Assembly (NCBI GenBank): GCA_004369085.1
Contig: ML210166.1
Coordinates: 1 to 64,000 of the forward strand
Source: Coprinopsis marcescibilis
Lineage: Eukaryota > Basidiomycota > Agaricomycetes > Agaricales > Psathyrellaceae
Direction of reading: 5' to 3'
Length of the DNA stretch: 64,000 nt
The notes beneath the pieces are model-generated. The model was not told the DNA's origin, did no database searches, and saw nothing but the letters and a program-made list of their open reading frames with translations. The translations under genes and the position numbers were made by a program. Below, one piece after another: positions 25,939 to 38,016 of this stretch. The number at the start of each line of letters is the position of its first letter. Within the stretch, counting starts at the first letter, position 1.

Positions 25939-27877
25939 TTACTTGAATCCGCCAGCCAGCCATCCGTTGACCGAGTAGAACCCGTCGATCCTACCAGGCT
26001 CCGTCTTCAGTACCATGCTACCAAACGGATTGGGACAAGGTCCAAGGCCGTCTGCCAACTGGGCTCCGGCCTCCTTGAGTATCTCCGCTTCTCGCTCTGC
26101 TTCCTCGCTGTTGTATGACTGGATATGCATGGCTCAGTCCAGTGGCGGAAGGAAGAGAATAATGCTTACAGCGAAGACTGATGGGATGGCCTTTTCAATT
26201 AACACATCGATAGTCTGCTTCCATAGGCTCTTGTCGATCTCTGAAGCACCGGAGTTGAACGCAGCAGCGAGATCTGGAATCTGGAATCCTGATCCATCAT
26301 CTGCGACGGCCTGGTGGTACGCCCTACGAATTATGTCAGCGTATGCGGGACTCGACCCAAACTCGGCTCCAGTGTGAAAGCTCTTACTTGGGAATGTAGT
26401 TATGGATTCGTTTGCGCCCTTTTCTGCGACAGTCTCTGGAAAAGGTGCGTTAAGATAACAACATTGTTTCGGTATCTCATCAAACTCACGGGCAAGTTTC
26501 CATCTCGATTCGCAGGGGTTTATGGCCATGCGCCATGATTCGACTCAATTCAGGTCCATATAGCACGATCTCTTCAACGGGTTACTCAGTATTCTAAGGT
26601 GAGATACGCCTTAGCTTACCTCTAACTCCTTTACTCGTGGTAATCTGTGAAGTATTTCTTCGAAGACCATGGCACAGTGCATCTCAAGCTCGGCGGCACC
26701 GATTACCTGATGGACATCAGAAGGGCTACCACAACCATCCATCGAGAGTAAACCTACGTGTATTCGTAACTGGTTTTTCTCGGTCCAAGAGAGGTCGGGT
26801 CCATTCAGTTGATCGAGTGCAGAGAGAATGGTCATTGGTACGGAAAGGTGCTGGCTGGCAACTCTTAGGAATGAGACTGAAATCTCTGCCTTAGCAGGAA
26901 CACCCAGGCCTCTGGCGATTTCGCTGAGGAATTCTTCCTCCCAAGTCCTCCCAATGATCGAGGACCATCTTGATTTCACTCTTTCTGGGGCCCATACCAT
27001 CCCAGGACTGCAAAGACTTCTCAGAGAGCGTATTAAAGCGGGCAAAACAGTTGAACTACTCACTGGAGGCTAGTAATCAGGACATCTCGTCGCGCTTGCT
27101 GGTTCGCTTCACACTGAGTGAGATCCCCGCAGGTCGTCTGTACAATCAGGCCTGTGTGAGTATTCTTCACCAAGGCTTGATGCTCTGAAGAACAGAAGAA
27201 TGCAGTGTTGTGGTTAAGGCACTTCTGCAGCCTGTTTGTTGCGGAAACGACTGGCTTGCTGAGGCCTTCAAGGTTACGTATCATTCGGTTCGTAAGCCCA
27301 CTGTTAATGGCGCGTCAGTCGCCTGGGTATCCTTTTCTAATCCGTATATACATACCACGCGGAACATCGTGGCTCCCATCCCAGTAGGTTCCTTTCAATC
27401 ATGGTAGAAGGGCGACCCAATAAATCTTCAAAAACAGCAGTGTCTTCTCGGAGGCATCGTTGACTGAACTCATTGACAACCTTTGGGTCTCCCACTACTT
27501 CCGAGTTCAATAGCTGGTAGATTCTAAGCGACTCAGATGGTCCAGAGTCTTCAAGCTTGCGCAGCGCGTTGCAGACCGACTTGTGTTTGCCCCAATCTCT
27601 CTGCGACGTTCGGCATGTGTTACTTCTCGCGAAAACAAATATCAACGCAGTCTAGGCCGTACCTTTTGACGGTCTAAATACGTTCGTTTTTCAATCTGAG
27701 CGTCCTTATGAGATTTTGAGCCGACCTACCTGATCCACAGTACGCGACACGTCGACAACCGGAGCAGGTAGACAAGTCCTTCGTCTCCCCACAGCCGTAA
27801 CATGCTTGCCCAAGATTAGCCGAGAGACTCGGTACTCGTTCTCCCTGGTCCATGCTTTTCGCAATCATGGCGGGCAT
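25939..27877 (-). CDS. MYND zinc-finger protein with MSS51-like C-terminal domain
   Basis: Nine exons spliced by eye (minus strand: 27877-27730, 27673-27663, 27600-27356, 27300-27064, 27007-26620, 26569-26490, 26435-26388, 26323-26170, 26118-25939) keep one frame of 496 residues. The N-terminal finger has CYGC, CSGC, 'VAYCGS' and 'HKSVC', but the expected Cys between YCGS and the His reads Arg (CGT, 27669-27671, on an 11-nt microexon). A second Cys/His cluster follows ('PRCSACG', 'FFCSSEH'), then a large domain with 'LYGPELS' and a terminal 'NPFGSMVL' and 'NGWLAGGFK' typical of the mushroom MYND/MSS51_C-like family. Role unknown; MSS51 in yeast controls COX1 translation, but this family is much broader. 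Confidence 0.8.
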
Positions 27878-28081
27878 TGGTGTCTTTAAAGAACAAGAAA
27901 GGAACGTTTCAGTACCAACCGCGACCGCGAGATCGATTCCAGCGCCAAACAGAGTTAAATATCGCCTCGTGGCTAAGCGGACTCTGGGGTTCTATTCAAT
28001 CGAACATTGGGGCGATACAAAAGGTATGCATGCGCTGCGCATATATTTCTACAGATTGTCTATCAGCGGCGAGAAGAAACA

Positions 28082-30213
28082 TTAGTTTGAGTCCGAGTCC
28101 TTCAGATCCTTGGCTGCCTTTTCAGCCTTTGTCGCAACAGCTTTAGCCTTTCGTTCTGCTTCTCTCTGCTCCCTCTCCTTCCTGTACTGCCTCTGTTTCT
28201 CTATCCAGGCAGGTAGATTATTGACGGCTCCTTCTGGCTTCTGTTTGTGCCCAAGTAAGTAGCCTTGAAGTTCGGCGGTAGTGAACTCATTCTCCGGAAG
28301 AGCGGCAGAGAACCTTTCCGCAAGCTCGCGGATCTGGTCTTCAAAGTCCCGAGGTTTCTCGCTAACCGGTAGGATTAGAGCATAGTACTCGACGGTTTGA
28401 CTCTGCTCTGCTCCTTTGAGCTTCATGCTCTTTGACGGGTAGAACCTAGTAAAGAGTGAGGACGCTTGTCCCTTTGTGGCCAACTTGTACTCGATCTTGA
28501 TGTCAATCCTTCCTGGTCGGATCAGAGCAGGGTCAAGGCGATCGATATAATTGGTCTAAAAACAGGTGTGATCAGCATCTAGAATCTATACTTTGAAGTA
28601 CATAATAGTTCTCACCGTCGCAAAGAACAAGCTCCCTTCTTCGCTTGAGACTCCATCAAGCGCGTTCAGAAGGCCGGACAACGTAACACTCGATTTCTTT
28701 GCGGGTTGGGACCACGGGTAGAAGGGATACGGCATCACCTTCTTAGATATATCTTCTTCCTCTTCATCATCTCGGGACGGGAACGCACAGTCGATGTCCT
28801 CAATAACAAGTATAGAATTCTTCGGGATGACGGAAATAGCTTGCTGGAGGTACGAATCGTCCACGCTGAACAAAAGAACAAGAAGCTGATTCATCTCCCA
28901 TACGAGTCTGTGTCAGACGGACTTACAAAGGAGCTGCCAAAGACAGTGAATATATCTCCATAGACAATTCACCAGCCTGGTATCCGTTTCAGCAAGCTAA
29001 TGACAATCGAAGATATAAGCGCTGGCTTACCAAAGCGTGGATGGTTGAGGCTGAAGATGGCCAGATTTTATCAGTCAGCGACTGCCCACGTTACAAGGAG
29101 AACAAAAGCGCTCACATTTACCAGTTCCAGGAGGTCCGTACAGAAGATACCCCCGCTTGTGAGGGACGCCCGTGGTCTTGTACCAGGATTCCATCTTCAG
29201 AAACTCGCGCGCATCAGTCAAGAGCGTGTCCAGCACACCGTCCTCGAGGACCACGGAACTGAGTTCGCGACGGGACTTCTTCTTTGCCTGAGTCCATATT
29301 GAATACGAATGTTGCGGCTGCCATAAACAAGTTGAGCGTTGAGATCTTGCCGTATACATAGAACCGCCATGTTCTCACGTCACTGCAGTTATGTACGACC
29401 ACATGTGTCTTGTTCTCCTGGTTATACTGTTGCTTGGCCGTTTCTATCAGTTTTGACAGCACGTGGATGTCTCGTGTATATATTCTGCAAGAAGCAGCCA
29501 TCGGTTTGGGATCTCGGTGAATAATGATCAAGACTCACTTCAAATTAATGGTGAGCGGAGGCGTGTATCCAAACCTGGGAACGAAGTCTTCAACTCCGGC
29601 TCTGTCTTGCTTAACCTCAACCCAGTACCCTTCCCATCGAAACAGGATAGGCGACTCGCTGTACAACGGAACATAGTCCGCAACGTCTTCGTCGAAAATA
29701 GTTGTCGAGGCGCTGCGGAGCATGCCCACACCCCATCTTCGCAAAGAAGTCTGTGCAACCACTTTGAACAACGGAGCACGGCGCCAAATCCGTGTGTTGT
29801 TCTGAGGTTTATGGTCATTTGAACAGTTCCACCAGTGAGAAACGAACACGTTACCAGGTGTAATATAATCCAATCGTACGCCGGATCCCCATGGCTGAAC
29901 TGCGCGCTAATAGAGTACCCTAATCTCCGTAGAGAAAAATATTTTGTAAAAACTGCCGGACGGCGTGAGGTATCGGTGGCAAAAGTGACTCACGGAACTG
30001 GAACCGCTCGTATAACCACTGAAAGACTCTTCTTCCCGTTTCAAAGACAGACCCTACAGCAATGAGCTTCAAAGTATCCACGGAAGATGCGCGCGAGAAC
30101 AAAGAAGCGAGACCGGAGAGGCCCAAGACTTGGGTAGGCAAGCTCGTCTTTGAGAAGAAAGCCAACAGCCCTGAGCCCTTGGAAGCGTCGACGGGATAGA
30201 ATCCGCCTGACAT
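28082..30213 (-). CDS. BCS1-like AAA ATPase, paralogue B
   Basis: Multi-exon gene in the same architecture as paralogue A but inverted. N-terminus with 'GLSGLASLFSRASSVDTLKL' and 'VFETGRRVFQWLYERFQFR', then 'SAQFSHGDPAYDWIILHL', 'LFRWEGYWVEVK' and 'IYTRDIHVLSKLIETAK'. The AAA module has Walker A GPPGTGKS, split by an intron as in A, Walker B 'SILVIEDIDCAFPSRDDEEE', 'VTLSGLLNALDGV' and 'LIRPGRIDI'. The C-terminus is a Lys/Glu/Arg-rich helix, shorter than in A. Intron positions traced in A and B agree, so they derive from one duplication. A TATAAATTATATA stretch lies about 80 bp upstream of the ATG. Mitochondrial inner-membrane location is inferred from the family. Confidence 0.88.
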
Positions 30214-30671
30214 GGCGACCGCGGACTATGTGAGAGGAGGGAAAGTCTGCTGTAAGAAGGATATATAGCATCTACATCTACGTGCACAGCTATATAATTT
30301 ATACACACCAACCGAAGACCGCGGTGCATTTGTATGGGCCATTTGGCTTTACAAGTGGGCACAATGGGCGCTTGAGTCACCTCCTATACGGCGAGAACAA
30401 CATCGCTTCTGTTGACTTCACAGCGCTATGATCCTTGATAGACGCATTAGTAGGCGGTGATGGCCATGCTTCTGCGACCTAGACCTGGGTCTCACTAAGC
30501 AGTGACCGCATCAGCGCTTTGAAACTCCGAATGACTCTAGGCGCCAAAAACTCGTGCAATAAAATGGGTCCTCGGAAGCGGGTGGATATTTATAGCAATC
30601 TATTGTGTCAATTATAGTTGGAGAGTAAGCCCAATACATGATATTATACAACCTTAATAGCTCAATGGTGT

Positions 30672-31903
30672 TCATATGTCTTTCCATTTGCGAGAGATTG
30701 AATCGCATCGTTCGGCCAAACGATAGCGATCTTCTTTCAAGTCGCATGCGTCTGCCAAATCAAGCGCTCGCGATATGCCAGGAAGCTAGAGCACTAATGT
30801 TAGAGTGATGCTGAATGAGCAAGATGCGATGAGCGAACCTGTGTTGCTTTGAGAAGCGAAGAGGCTTCAAACAGCTGAGAATTTTCATCAGAAAATTCCT
30901 CTATCTTTGACAGCGTTCTATTCAGAAGCTCGTGCACAGCCTGAAAGCAGAGTTGAACACCAAGACCAGCATTCTAGAAAAGAGGAAACGCACAGCAATT
31001 GGACCGCCACCAAATGTTGAGGCGGATGATTGGAAAACATTTAACATTATGATACGTTCCGCCAGATAATCAAACGCTTCAACCAGTGCCAAGCCTTGGG
31101 GGGATAAGGATAAGATATCAGTCGTTATCCCGCCGAATCCTGATACGATACGACTCCACATACCTGATCGTGCTGACTCGAGTTCTCCTTCTACACACAT
31201 CGCCAAATGGTCGGCAATATGCCGAGGGTTGACCTGCTTGCAAAGATCTGACGCTTCGCCTAACGTGGACACGACGTCCGGTTGAATCTTGAGAAAGCGT
31301 TGCGCGTTTGAGCTCAGAGCGGAGGTCCGGAGCGAAAGTCCGTTGATATAAAGCCCGTAACTGAGAAACAGGGGCGACACATAACAGTCCGCCATCGTCT
31401 CCGAAAAGTGATGCCCCGTGGTGAAGCTGCCTTTTGAATGGCGTTGTTGTACTCCAAGTTGGTGAAGACAGCTGGAGATCTTGCGTGTTGTCCGAAGATA
31501 GCTTTGAGAAAATAAGCTGACAGGCTAACCACCAGAGTAAGATAACAGCATACCTTGTCTCGTCGTCATCCACATCATAAAACGGAATATTGAACCCCTT
31601 GCTGACAATCTCCCTGGAGACAGCTCTGAACGAGAATGAAACACAGTGGAATGTGACGAGCATATTCATCTCCCAGGAGGTGTCGTCCCTCGTGCAAAGC
31701 GTGTGCAATCCATCTGCAATAGAGCGACCCAGGATAGCGTGAAGAAGCTCATTTGGGAGCTGCGGTCTGGTCGAGTACCCCGAAACGTGGCGTTTGTCAT
31801 GGTTGGCGAGCGGGGGGGTCGAGGGGCCCATCTGTCTTGGACTGGAGTCGAATTTAAAAGGCGACGGTGTGTCTGTCGACAAAGAGCGGTAGTTCGGTAG
31901 CAT
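30672..31903 (-). CDS. Conserved hypothetical protein of Agaricomycetes
   Basis: Four exons by my splicing. The first holds a Pro/Ser-rich leader and 'LPNELLHAILGRSIADGLH', then 'WEMNMLVTFHCVSFSFRAVSRE', an F-box-like opening common in a mushroom-specific family. After an intron (donor near 31555) the frame continues with 'FSETMADCYVSPLFLSYGLY' and 'NPRHIADHLAMCVEGELESA'. Two further introns join 'GGGPIA', 'AVHELLNRTLSKIEEFSDEN' and a final exon 'LPGISRALDLADACDLKEDR' ending at TGA 30672-30674. No catalytic motif is visible. The whole protein is helical and leucine-rich. Function unknown. Confidence 0.7.
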
Positions 31904-31949
31904 GCAAGATGCATGAGGACATTGACTTTATATTGAAAGTGGGACATGC

Positions 31950-33200
31950 CTTGAGTGATGGATTGTGATGGGCAGAACTGGACATGGGATCACCAACCAA
32001 TGGAGGTATTCTGCTTATTGCGTGGGAATGACATACAAATAGAACCAACAAGCCGGCGTCAACCGGCTATCTTCCTGTTTTCACCATTTCTGCAGCACAA
32101 CCACTGGCCTCATGATCTTGTCCTTCCGATTGAATGTTCTGACAGTATCTTGGTGATGGTATCTGCCCGTTTCAGACATCTTCAGACATTTGCATGCCCT
32201 TTTGGAAAGCGGAATGGCCTGTTAGGGCCTATTCTATCTCGAGGACCTCCTGACAGAACTTTTGACAGCTCCTAAATGGGCTGCCAGTGCCCCGACCTCC
32301 GTGATCCAGAAATTCAATTGACCTTGTTCTGGGTGAAATATTAAAGCGCCTGATGCACCCAATCGGACTTACACCAGTACGCCGACCTTATGTACAATGG
32401 CCCTTGAATGCTCCGTTTATGAGAGCATAACGAGAAAGAATCCCGATGATAATTCGAGGCGAGGAATCTACTTGACAAATGGCGACGGAACTGTGGCCTG
32501 ACCTCCGTGTCGCTTCGGGACATTCGCTTTATCTAACCGACTCTGACGTTGAGAGCCGCCACGCGTTACTAAGCATGTGGTCATTCATGTTGGGCTTGTA
32601 CCTTGGATGCGTCCGTGCGGACTGCGTGCCCAGGGTCTTCTTTCCATTCGGGTTCGGTTTTGCTAATCTAATGCTGCACTCGGTTGGGGGTATCAGTATG
32701 CCCAGCTGACATCAGCTGACCTCGAAACTCCTCGTAAAACGCCACTAAAGTGGGACATTAGTAAAGGCTGATAGACCCGCAAGGCGCTTGAATAGCTGGA
32801 TGTTTGATTGCCAATTTGCCTCGATGTGGATTTGATGTCGGAGTGGACTCGGGTTCCCGACAGAAGGACTTTGAGCATTTGTTGGAATGTATGAGGAGAA
32901 GTCACCAGCAGTACTTGCTTCGCGTATTCTGGGATTACAGATCCCTGCTTCTGGAATAGCGTATAGCTCGGGCAGTCAAATCTCAGTGAGTCATGGACGC
33001 CATTTGTAGATGCGCCCACCAAGGATCAGAGGGCGACAACGCAGTAACATTGAACATGTATGGTTAGATGCATTCTATAGATCTATAAATTAGGAAATAA
33101 TTAGAGCACATCTACATAGAAGCGATCGAGATGATGACAATGGGACTAGACGAAACGTGCTAGTATAATAAATGGTCGCCAGAACAATCCGCATTTTCCA
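31950..33200. other. Intergenic, no gene seen
   Basis: Only short frames without motifs on either strand. A 109-codon minus frame (32693-33022) has no upstream promoter or homology I recognise. An AT-rich palindrome-like word, TATAGATCTATA, lies near 33075. Confidence 0.5.
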
Positions 33201-33233
33201 CATTACTGGAGTGAGATGGTCCGTGTTGTTTGC

Positions 33234-35231
33234 TTAAGGCTATAAATATGAGCAGTGCGATTAGTGGAATCCAAAACTAACGATCAAATGATTACTCACA
33301 GCAGCAGCAAGAGTAGGAATGGGGCCTAAAGCGAGACGACGGGTTAATCAATTGCAATAAAAACAAGTTTCAGTATATCACGTACCCGGAGCAACAGGCA
33401 AGTTGGGGAAGGGAGTATCGGGGCACTACAAGGCCGGTTAGAAAACGAGTGCAAATTGGGAAGAAGTCGGCTTGGGCTTACGGAATTGTCGAAGTCAGCT
33501 TGGGTCAAGCCAGCAGGGATGCTGGGAAGTGCGTTGAGTGACTGAGGCGTGGGGATGACGTCCGAGCAGTCAATGAGGCTGGCACGGTCGAAGCCGAGGA
33601 CGGACATCTTGGCCATCGCAGCTCGGTGGCGAATGCGGACCAGCTCGTTGCTCGCTATAATTGAGATAATTAGTTCAAGCTTCATGGGGTGTGACGGCAA
33701 GACTTTTTTACTTACTAGCCATCTCTTGCCAACGGCAGGATGTCCTTTGGGATAAAATGAGCCCACGATCACGGGTATGGAATCTGGAAGGGCAAGTACA
33801 TACCTTGGATCACGGGCAAGATCTGCATCGGCCTTCATGCGGAATTCACCTTGGATAGGCGAGCGGACTTCAGCGAAACCGAGGTTGGGGCCAGATTGGA
33901 TGGTTCCCTTGAGCGAGGTCTGTGTACATTCGATGGTTAGCGCACCGTGGCTCAAGGAAATCAATGAGACGAACCTCAATGTAAAATTGGCTGTCAAGGA
34001 CCTGGGGAGTGCTATCCAAAGGCGAGCGCTGTGCAGGAAGAGCTGTGAGCGAATGAACATGTTACGGCAAGGAATACACTACGTACGAAGATGTTTCCGT
34101 TCAAGCCCTCTTGGGCGGCGATGGAGTGAGCAGCCAAAAGATCGACCGTATCATCAGCGGTGAGGCCGGCATCAGCCATGCGGTTAATAATGGCAGTAAC
34201 TGCGTTGCCCGGGCCTGGAATGAGGCCGGGAGGAGATGGCTGAGAGCTATTGCTTCGACCAGCCAAGAACTCAAGTCGAGGAGCACCAACACAGTTGGAT
34301 TCACCAACGGCGGTGGCGAATTGAATCCTTGAAACGTTTCAGAGAGGTGATAACGAGGATGATAATCAATACATACAAGTCACCGTAGGAAACACCATGT
34401 CGGAGGCCGACAGCACGAAGAGCCTCGATGGTGGTTGTGAGACCACCATTCGCGCCTGAAGTTTACTGCGGTCAGCTAATATAGACAACATCTATGCAAA
34501 TCAGTCTTACCGAATGCAAGTTCGACGTTGGAGTGAGCAATGATGGATCCGTCTGGGACGGCCTTGTAAGTTTCAAAGATCAAAGATCGTAGTGATTAGT
34601 GAAGTACCTGCTCCTCCACCACTGTTGGCAATTTCAAGTAAGTAAGTCTCCATCTCTGACGGACGCCATTATTACGCACCCGAATTGGCCTGCAGCAGTC
34701 AAAGAATTCGAGAATCCAATAGAATCATGGAAAACAATCTTTTTTGGGGATCAGATTGTTGTAAAGAAAAGGAGGTGCGGATGCCAACTTACTCGGAGAA
34801 TCTATGATATCAGTTGCAAAATCAGTTATGGGTTCAATCTGCCAGTAGCAATAACTTACCTTGCGGACAGGGCTCTCTGAATGTCCCATCAAGTTAACAT
34901 CTGGCAATGAAAGAGAACTGAAGTGAATACTGCGTACCGCACTTGGCCCCTTGGTAGCTGTTAAAACGAGTTTGTGATCAGCATTGAAGGTGCTTGCGAA
35001 TGTTAACGCGGAGCTTACAAGCCTGCTTGGAGGTCGTCCAAAACGTCGAACCAGACGCAGCACTACAATGAAAGGCGTTCGCGTCAGTGATTACCAGGAT
35101 TGCTATGGAATAAGCTTGCTAACCTGGGGATTAGCGGCGTTGCGGCCGTTGGAGCAACCCGAAGGGCTGTCCTGAGGACGTGCAAGGGCACCAACAATGA
35201 CTGCCAAAGTAGCGAAGACGGCGAATTTCAT
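33234..35231 (-). CDS. Class II heme peroxidase, copy 4 (dispersed, canonical distal Arg)
   Basis: Multi-exon secreted peroxidase. Signal peptide [17 protein letters not shown], short propeptide and 'GCSNGR'. Traced blocks: '[15 protein letters not shown]', the 9-nt microexon 'ILR' (34793-34801), '[20 protein letters not shown]', proximal '[19 protein letters not shown]', '[14 protein letters not shown]', '[16 protein letters not shown]', '[14 protein letters not shown]' and a final 'TLAAAP'. The distal Arg is present at about residue 66 and His at 70, unlike copies 1-3. The Mn ligands are nonetheless missing (Ser and Lys in place of Glu) and the LiP/VP Trp position is Asp, so a generic peroxidase is the best name. 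It lies about 20 kb from the array and is the most divergent paralogue, though intron positions agree with the others. Confidence 0.85.
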
Positions 35232-35341
35232 CGTTGTTATAGAGAGGATCAGCTGCAGAAGATGTGGTTGGTAAAGTAATGAGAAGACGGAATGAAGCTG
35301 GGAGATGAGTTGCTGAATATCTGGGGAGAGAATGGCCAAGT

Positions 35342-35348
35342 ATTTATA
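35342..35348 (-). promoter_or_regulatory. TATA box of peroxidase copy 4
   Basis: TATAAAT on the minus strand, 111 bp upstream of the ATG. Confidence 0.55.
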
Positions 35349-36104
35349 CCTGTTTTTCCCCGCCTTCTGGTAATTGGAGTGCGAGTAGCCCACTAACGGG
35401 GCCGATATCTTGCAGAGCTTGTTGACGAAACCTAGACAGAACCATGTGGCCCAACGGCGCAAACACTCCAGGCATGTCGTTACATCTTTGGCGAAAAAAG
35501 ATCGTGGGTTTGGCAGTTGTGAGCGTTGCTAAGTTTGTACCGTTTCGTAATAAGCGTAGCACCAATATAACAATGGGCGCTTACACCGCTCACGACCCTA
35601 GATCTTTTACAGAATAATGTTTGAACTGGAACCGCAGTAGTCAGATTCCACCGGACACAGAGGCTGGAAGAGCTTTCGACGGGCTGGTAGCATTCTAAAC
35701 TGATTCATGTTAAGAAAGAAGTCCAAACAGCCTATTCATGACTAGAGATCTGTTTGAGCGAGGGAAAGGAAAAAGAAGCACGTACTGCGGTGCAGGGAGA
35801 ATGTTGGCCGTCAAATGTTACCGCCGGATTGTTTAGTTAGGGCGCGATATTGTCTTTGAAATAGCAACGACGAGTCGCATGGACTACACATGTAGGTCGG
35901 AGATGATTATCTCGGCGAACGCACAGCCCGAAAAGGCGCGTTTACCTACCTCCGTAGCAGGTGCATCAGGATTTCTGATGATATCTAACGTTCAGTGAGC
36001 TCGAGAGGCTTCGATCATGGAGCGACTTACTGATGGTTGGTGCACTCCAAGGCACTGGTCAATGTTATTCTCCCATTCGACGCGCTGTGAGAATCAAGGA
36101 ACGG

Positions 36105-37000
36105 CTAGGCCATGTTACAACGTTTGAGGAGCAAGAGGTACGCTCTTGAGTACCAGTTATCCCGGTTTCGAGCATCACAGTTTACTGCTAACATGCTGTG
36201 AAATCGAGTTCGCATGGAACATGAAATCGAGTCAACATGATTGGTTGACGCGTAACTACCGGGGCAACCCCTCCGTCTCTTGACTTTTAGGCTTTTTAAC
36301 CCTGGTTCAAACAACTGTGCGAGATTGACAGGATCAGTGACGTTGGAGCAGTATGATAATGGGAAAACAAAGGCACCTTTTGAGGCTTTCAGGGTCCAGG
36401 CCGTACCGCAGTTCGAGAAATCCACAACCAACAGCACAAGTCTCGTCTCGCAACCTAGCAGCCCGGCTCTTGTCCTAATGTCAGTTACGGATCGTTACGC
36501 ATCACCTTCCGATGAAGGATCATTGAATGAACCTCACCAATTTGGTTTGGTAAGCAACAGAAGACAAGAAATAAGGTATCTACCGCGGTGATCCTGGCTG
36601 GAACTCGTGCTCAGGACGGTTGGATGGGCCTTTACATTCCACTTTCAAACCCAAGGATATGCCCCACAACATCCTCTCAGCATTCGTATTTCCCGCCGCG
36701 ATTAAAGAGACCTTTTGAGGATAAGTATAAGGGCGAATAACGGTGCCTTGTGCTGCGCCAACATTGATATTAGCTACTCAGCCCTGGTATGTTGTAAATT
36801 ACCACATACCTGCTCTTCTCTCAATCCATGTAGACGAGCGTCACATTGGGGCAACCCATACATAGTTCCGTTCGTCAAGCCGAGCTCTCTGATTCTGGGT
36901 GAGAAAAAAAGGTTCGACGGCCATTGAAGGCCATCCAAAGGAAAATCGGTCAACGAAACCCTTGAAAAAAGGTTGTAAACTTGCTGCGGCCTGTTTGGAC
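36105..37000 (-). other. Unrecognised coding-like segments, possible multi-exon gene
   Basis: Three minus-strand stretches can be joined in one frame with plausible GT-AG introns. The first has 'TNGTMYGLPQ' (about 36850). The second has 'GTVIRPYTYPQKVSLIAAGN' and 'FQPGSP' (about 36600-36745). The third has 'VDFSNCGTAWTLKASKGAFV' and 'NLAQLFEPGLKSLKV' down to a stop at 36105. The intron before the second stretch would use a GTGACG donor inside 'PQ|CDA'. No start codon or signal peptide is convincing, so this may be a gene fragment. I do not recognise the family. Confidence 0.25.
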
Positions 37001-37289
37001 CCACATGTATTCTGTTGTTACACCGGTAGACCCGTCGTAGCCCATGGTGATATTTCAATGTACCCAATCTTAGCGACGATATATCATAGCCTGGAGAAAA
37101 GCAATGATTTAGCCTTCCGAGATTCCAGAAACCACCAAACGTACCAGACAAAATCCACATCAGATTCCGGTTCACTTCTCACTGATCAGCCAAGTATGCA
37201 TCTTTGGTCTGCTGCTCTAAGGGCCAAGCAGCCTGATATGGGGCTGTATGACATTCAGAGAAGATAGTAGATGGTAATTCGGTGTCAAG

Positions 37290-37390
37290 GCAGCGAGCGT
37301 AAGGTTGTGTCGCGGTCGCGGCGCCGTTAACGGGGGGGACTCCGGAAGCGGACCGGGAGGGAGACGGCCCTGCCGGAAACAGTTACAACT
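37290..37390. other. Short GC-rich tract in an otherwise gene-free stretch
   Basis: Between about 37.3 and 38.0 kb I see no gene. A G/C-rich tract at about 37300-37375, including a run of seven G, stands out from AT-richer surroundings. No match to a known element can be claimed. Confidence 0.3.
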
Positions 37391-38016
37391 TACATAAGTA
37401 ATGATGTCAGCATGATGGATCCTTTGGCCAACCTGCCGCCGCGACTCGTGTCTGTAGGATCTCTCCTTTGCACGCTCATCTACACCTTGCCACAGCTGAG
37501 AGTCCCATTATTTCCGCCTTAGATTTTACCAGAGTACCAGTATACCTTAAAAAAGCAGCTTTCTACTCCAAGGATGGCCTTTGGGTCAAAATATGCACAC
37601 GACATGTGGTATCATTACCATGACTTCGGTTGAAAGAGTATCTCGATGGGTATTCCGTTCTACTCGCTAGTTTTCAGGATAACTGATAACACATCATTGA
37701 CTTGTACCACAAGTATCACAGAAAGGGAACCCGAAACACTTGTACAAGGCCATGATTGCAGCCAAAGGCCAAAGTCTATTTGTGTTGCATGATTTTCCAC
37801 GTCATGTCAGGTCATTTGTTGGTCCGAGCAGTCTGGAGGAGTCTTATGGCTCCAGGCCAACACCAGCCATCTATGGAGGCTCTCAAGCGAAAACGGAACT
37901 CTGGTGGATTCTTTCGTTTCCCAGCATCACTCTTGATACATCTTTCCCTGCACATTCTGATAACACCTCAATTCTATTCAGGTTGAACAAACAGATATCT
38001 ATCGAAAGATCTATTG

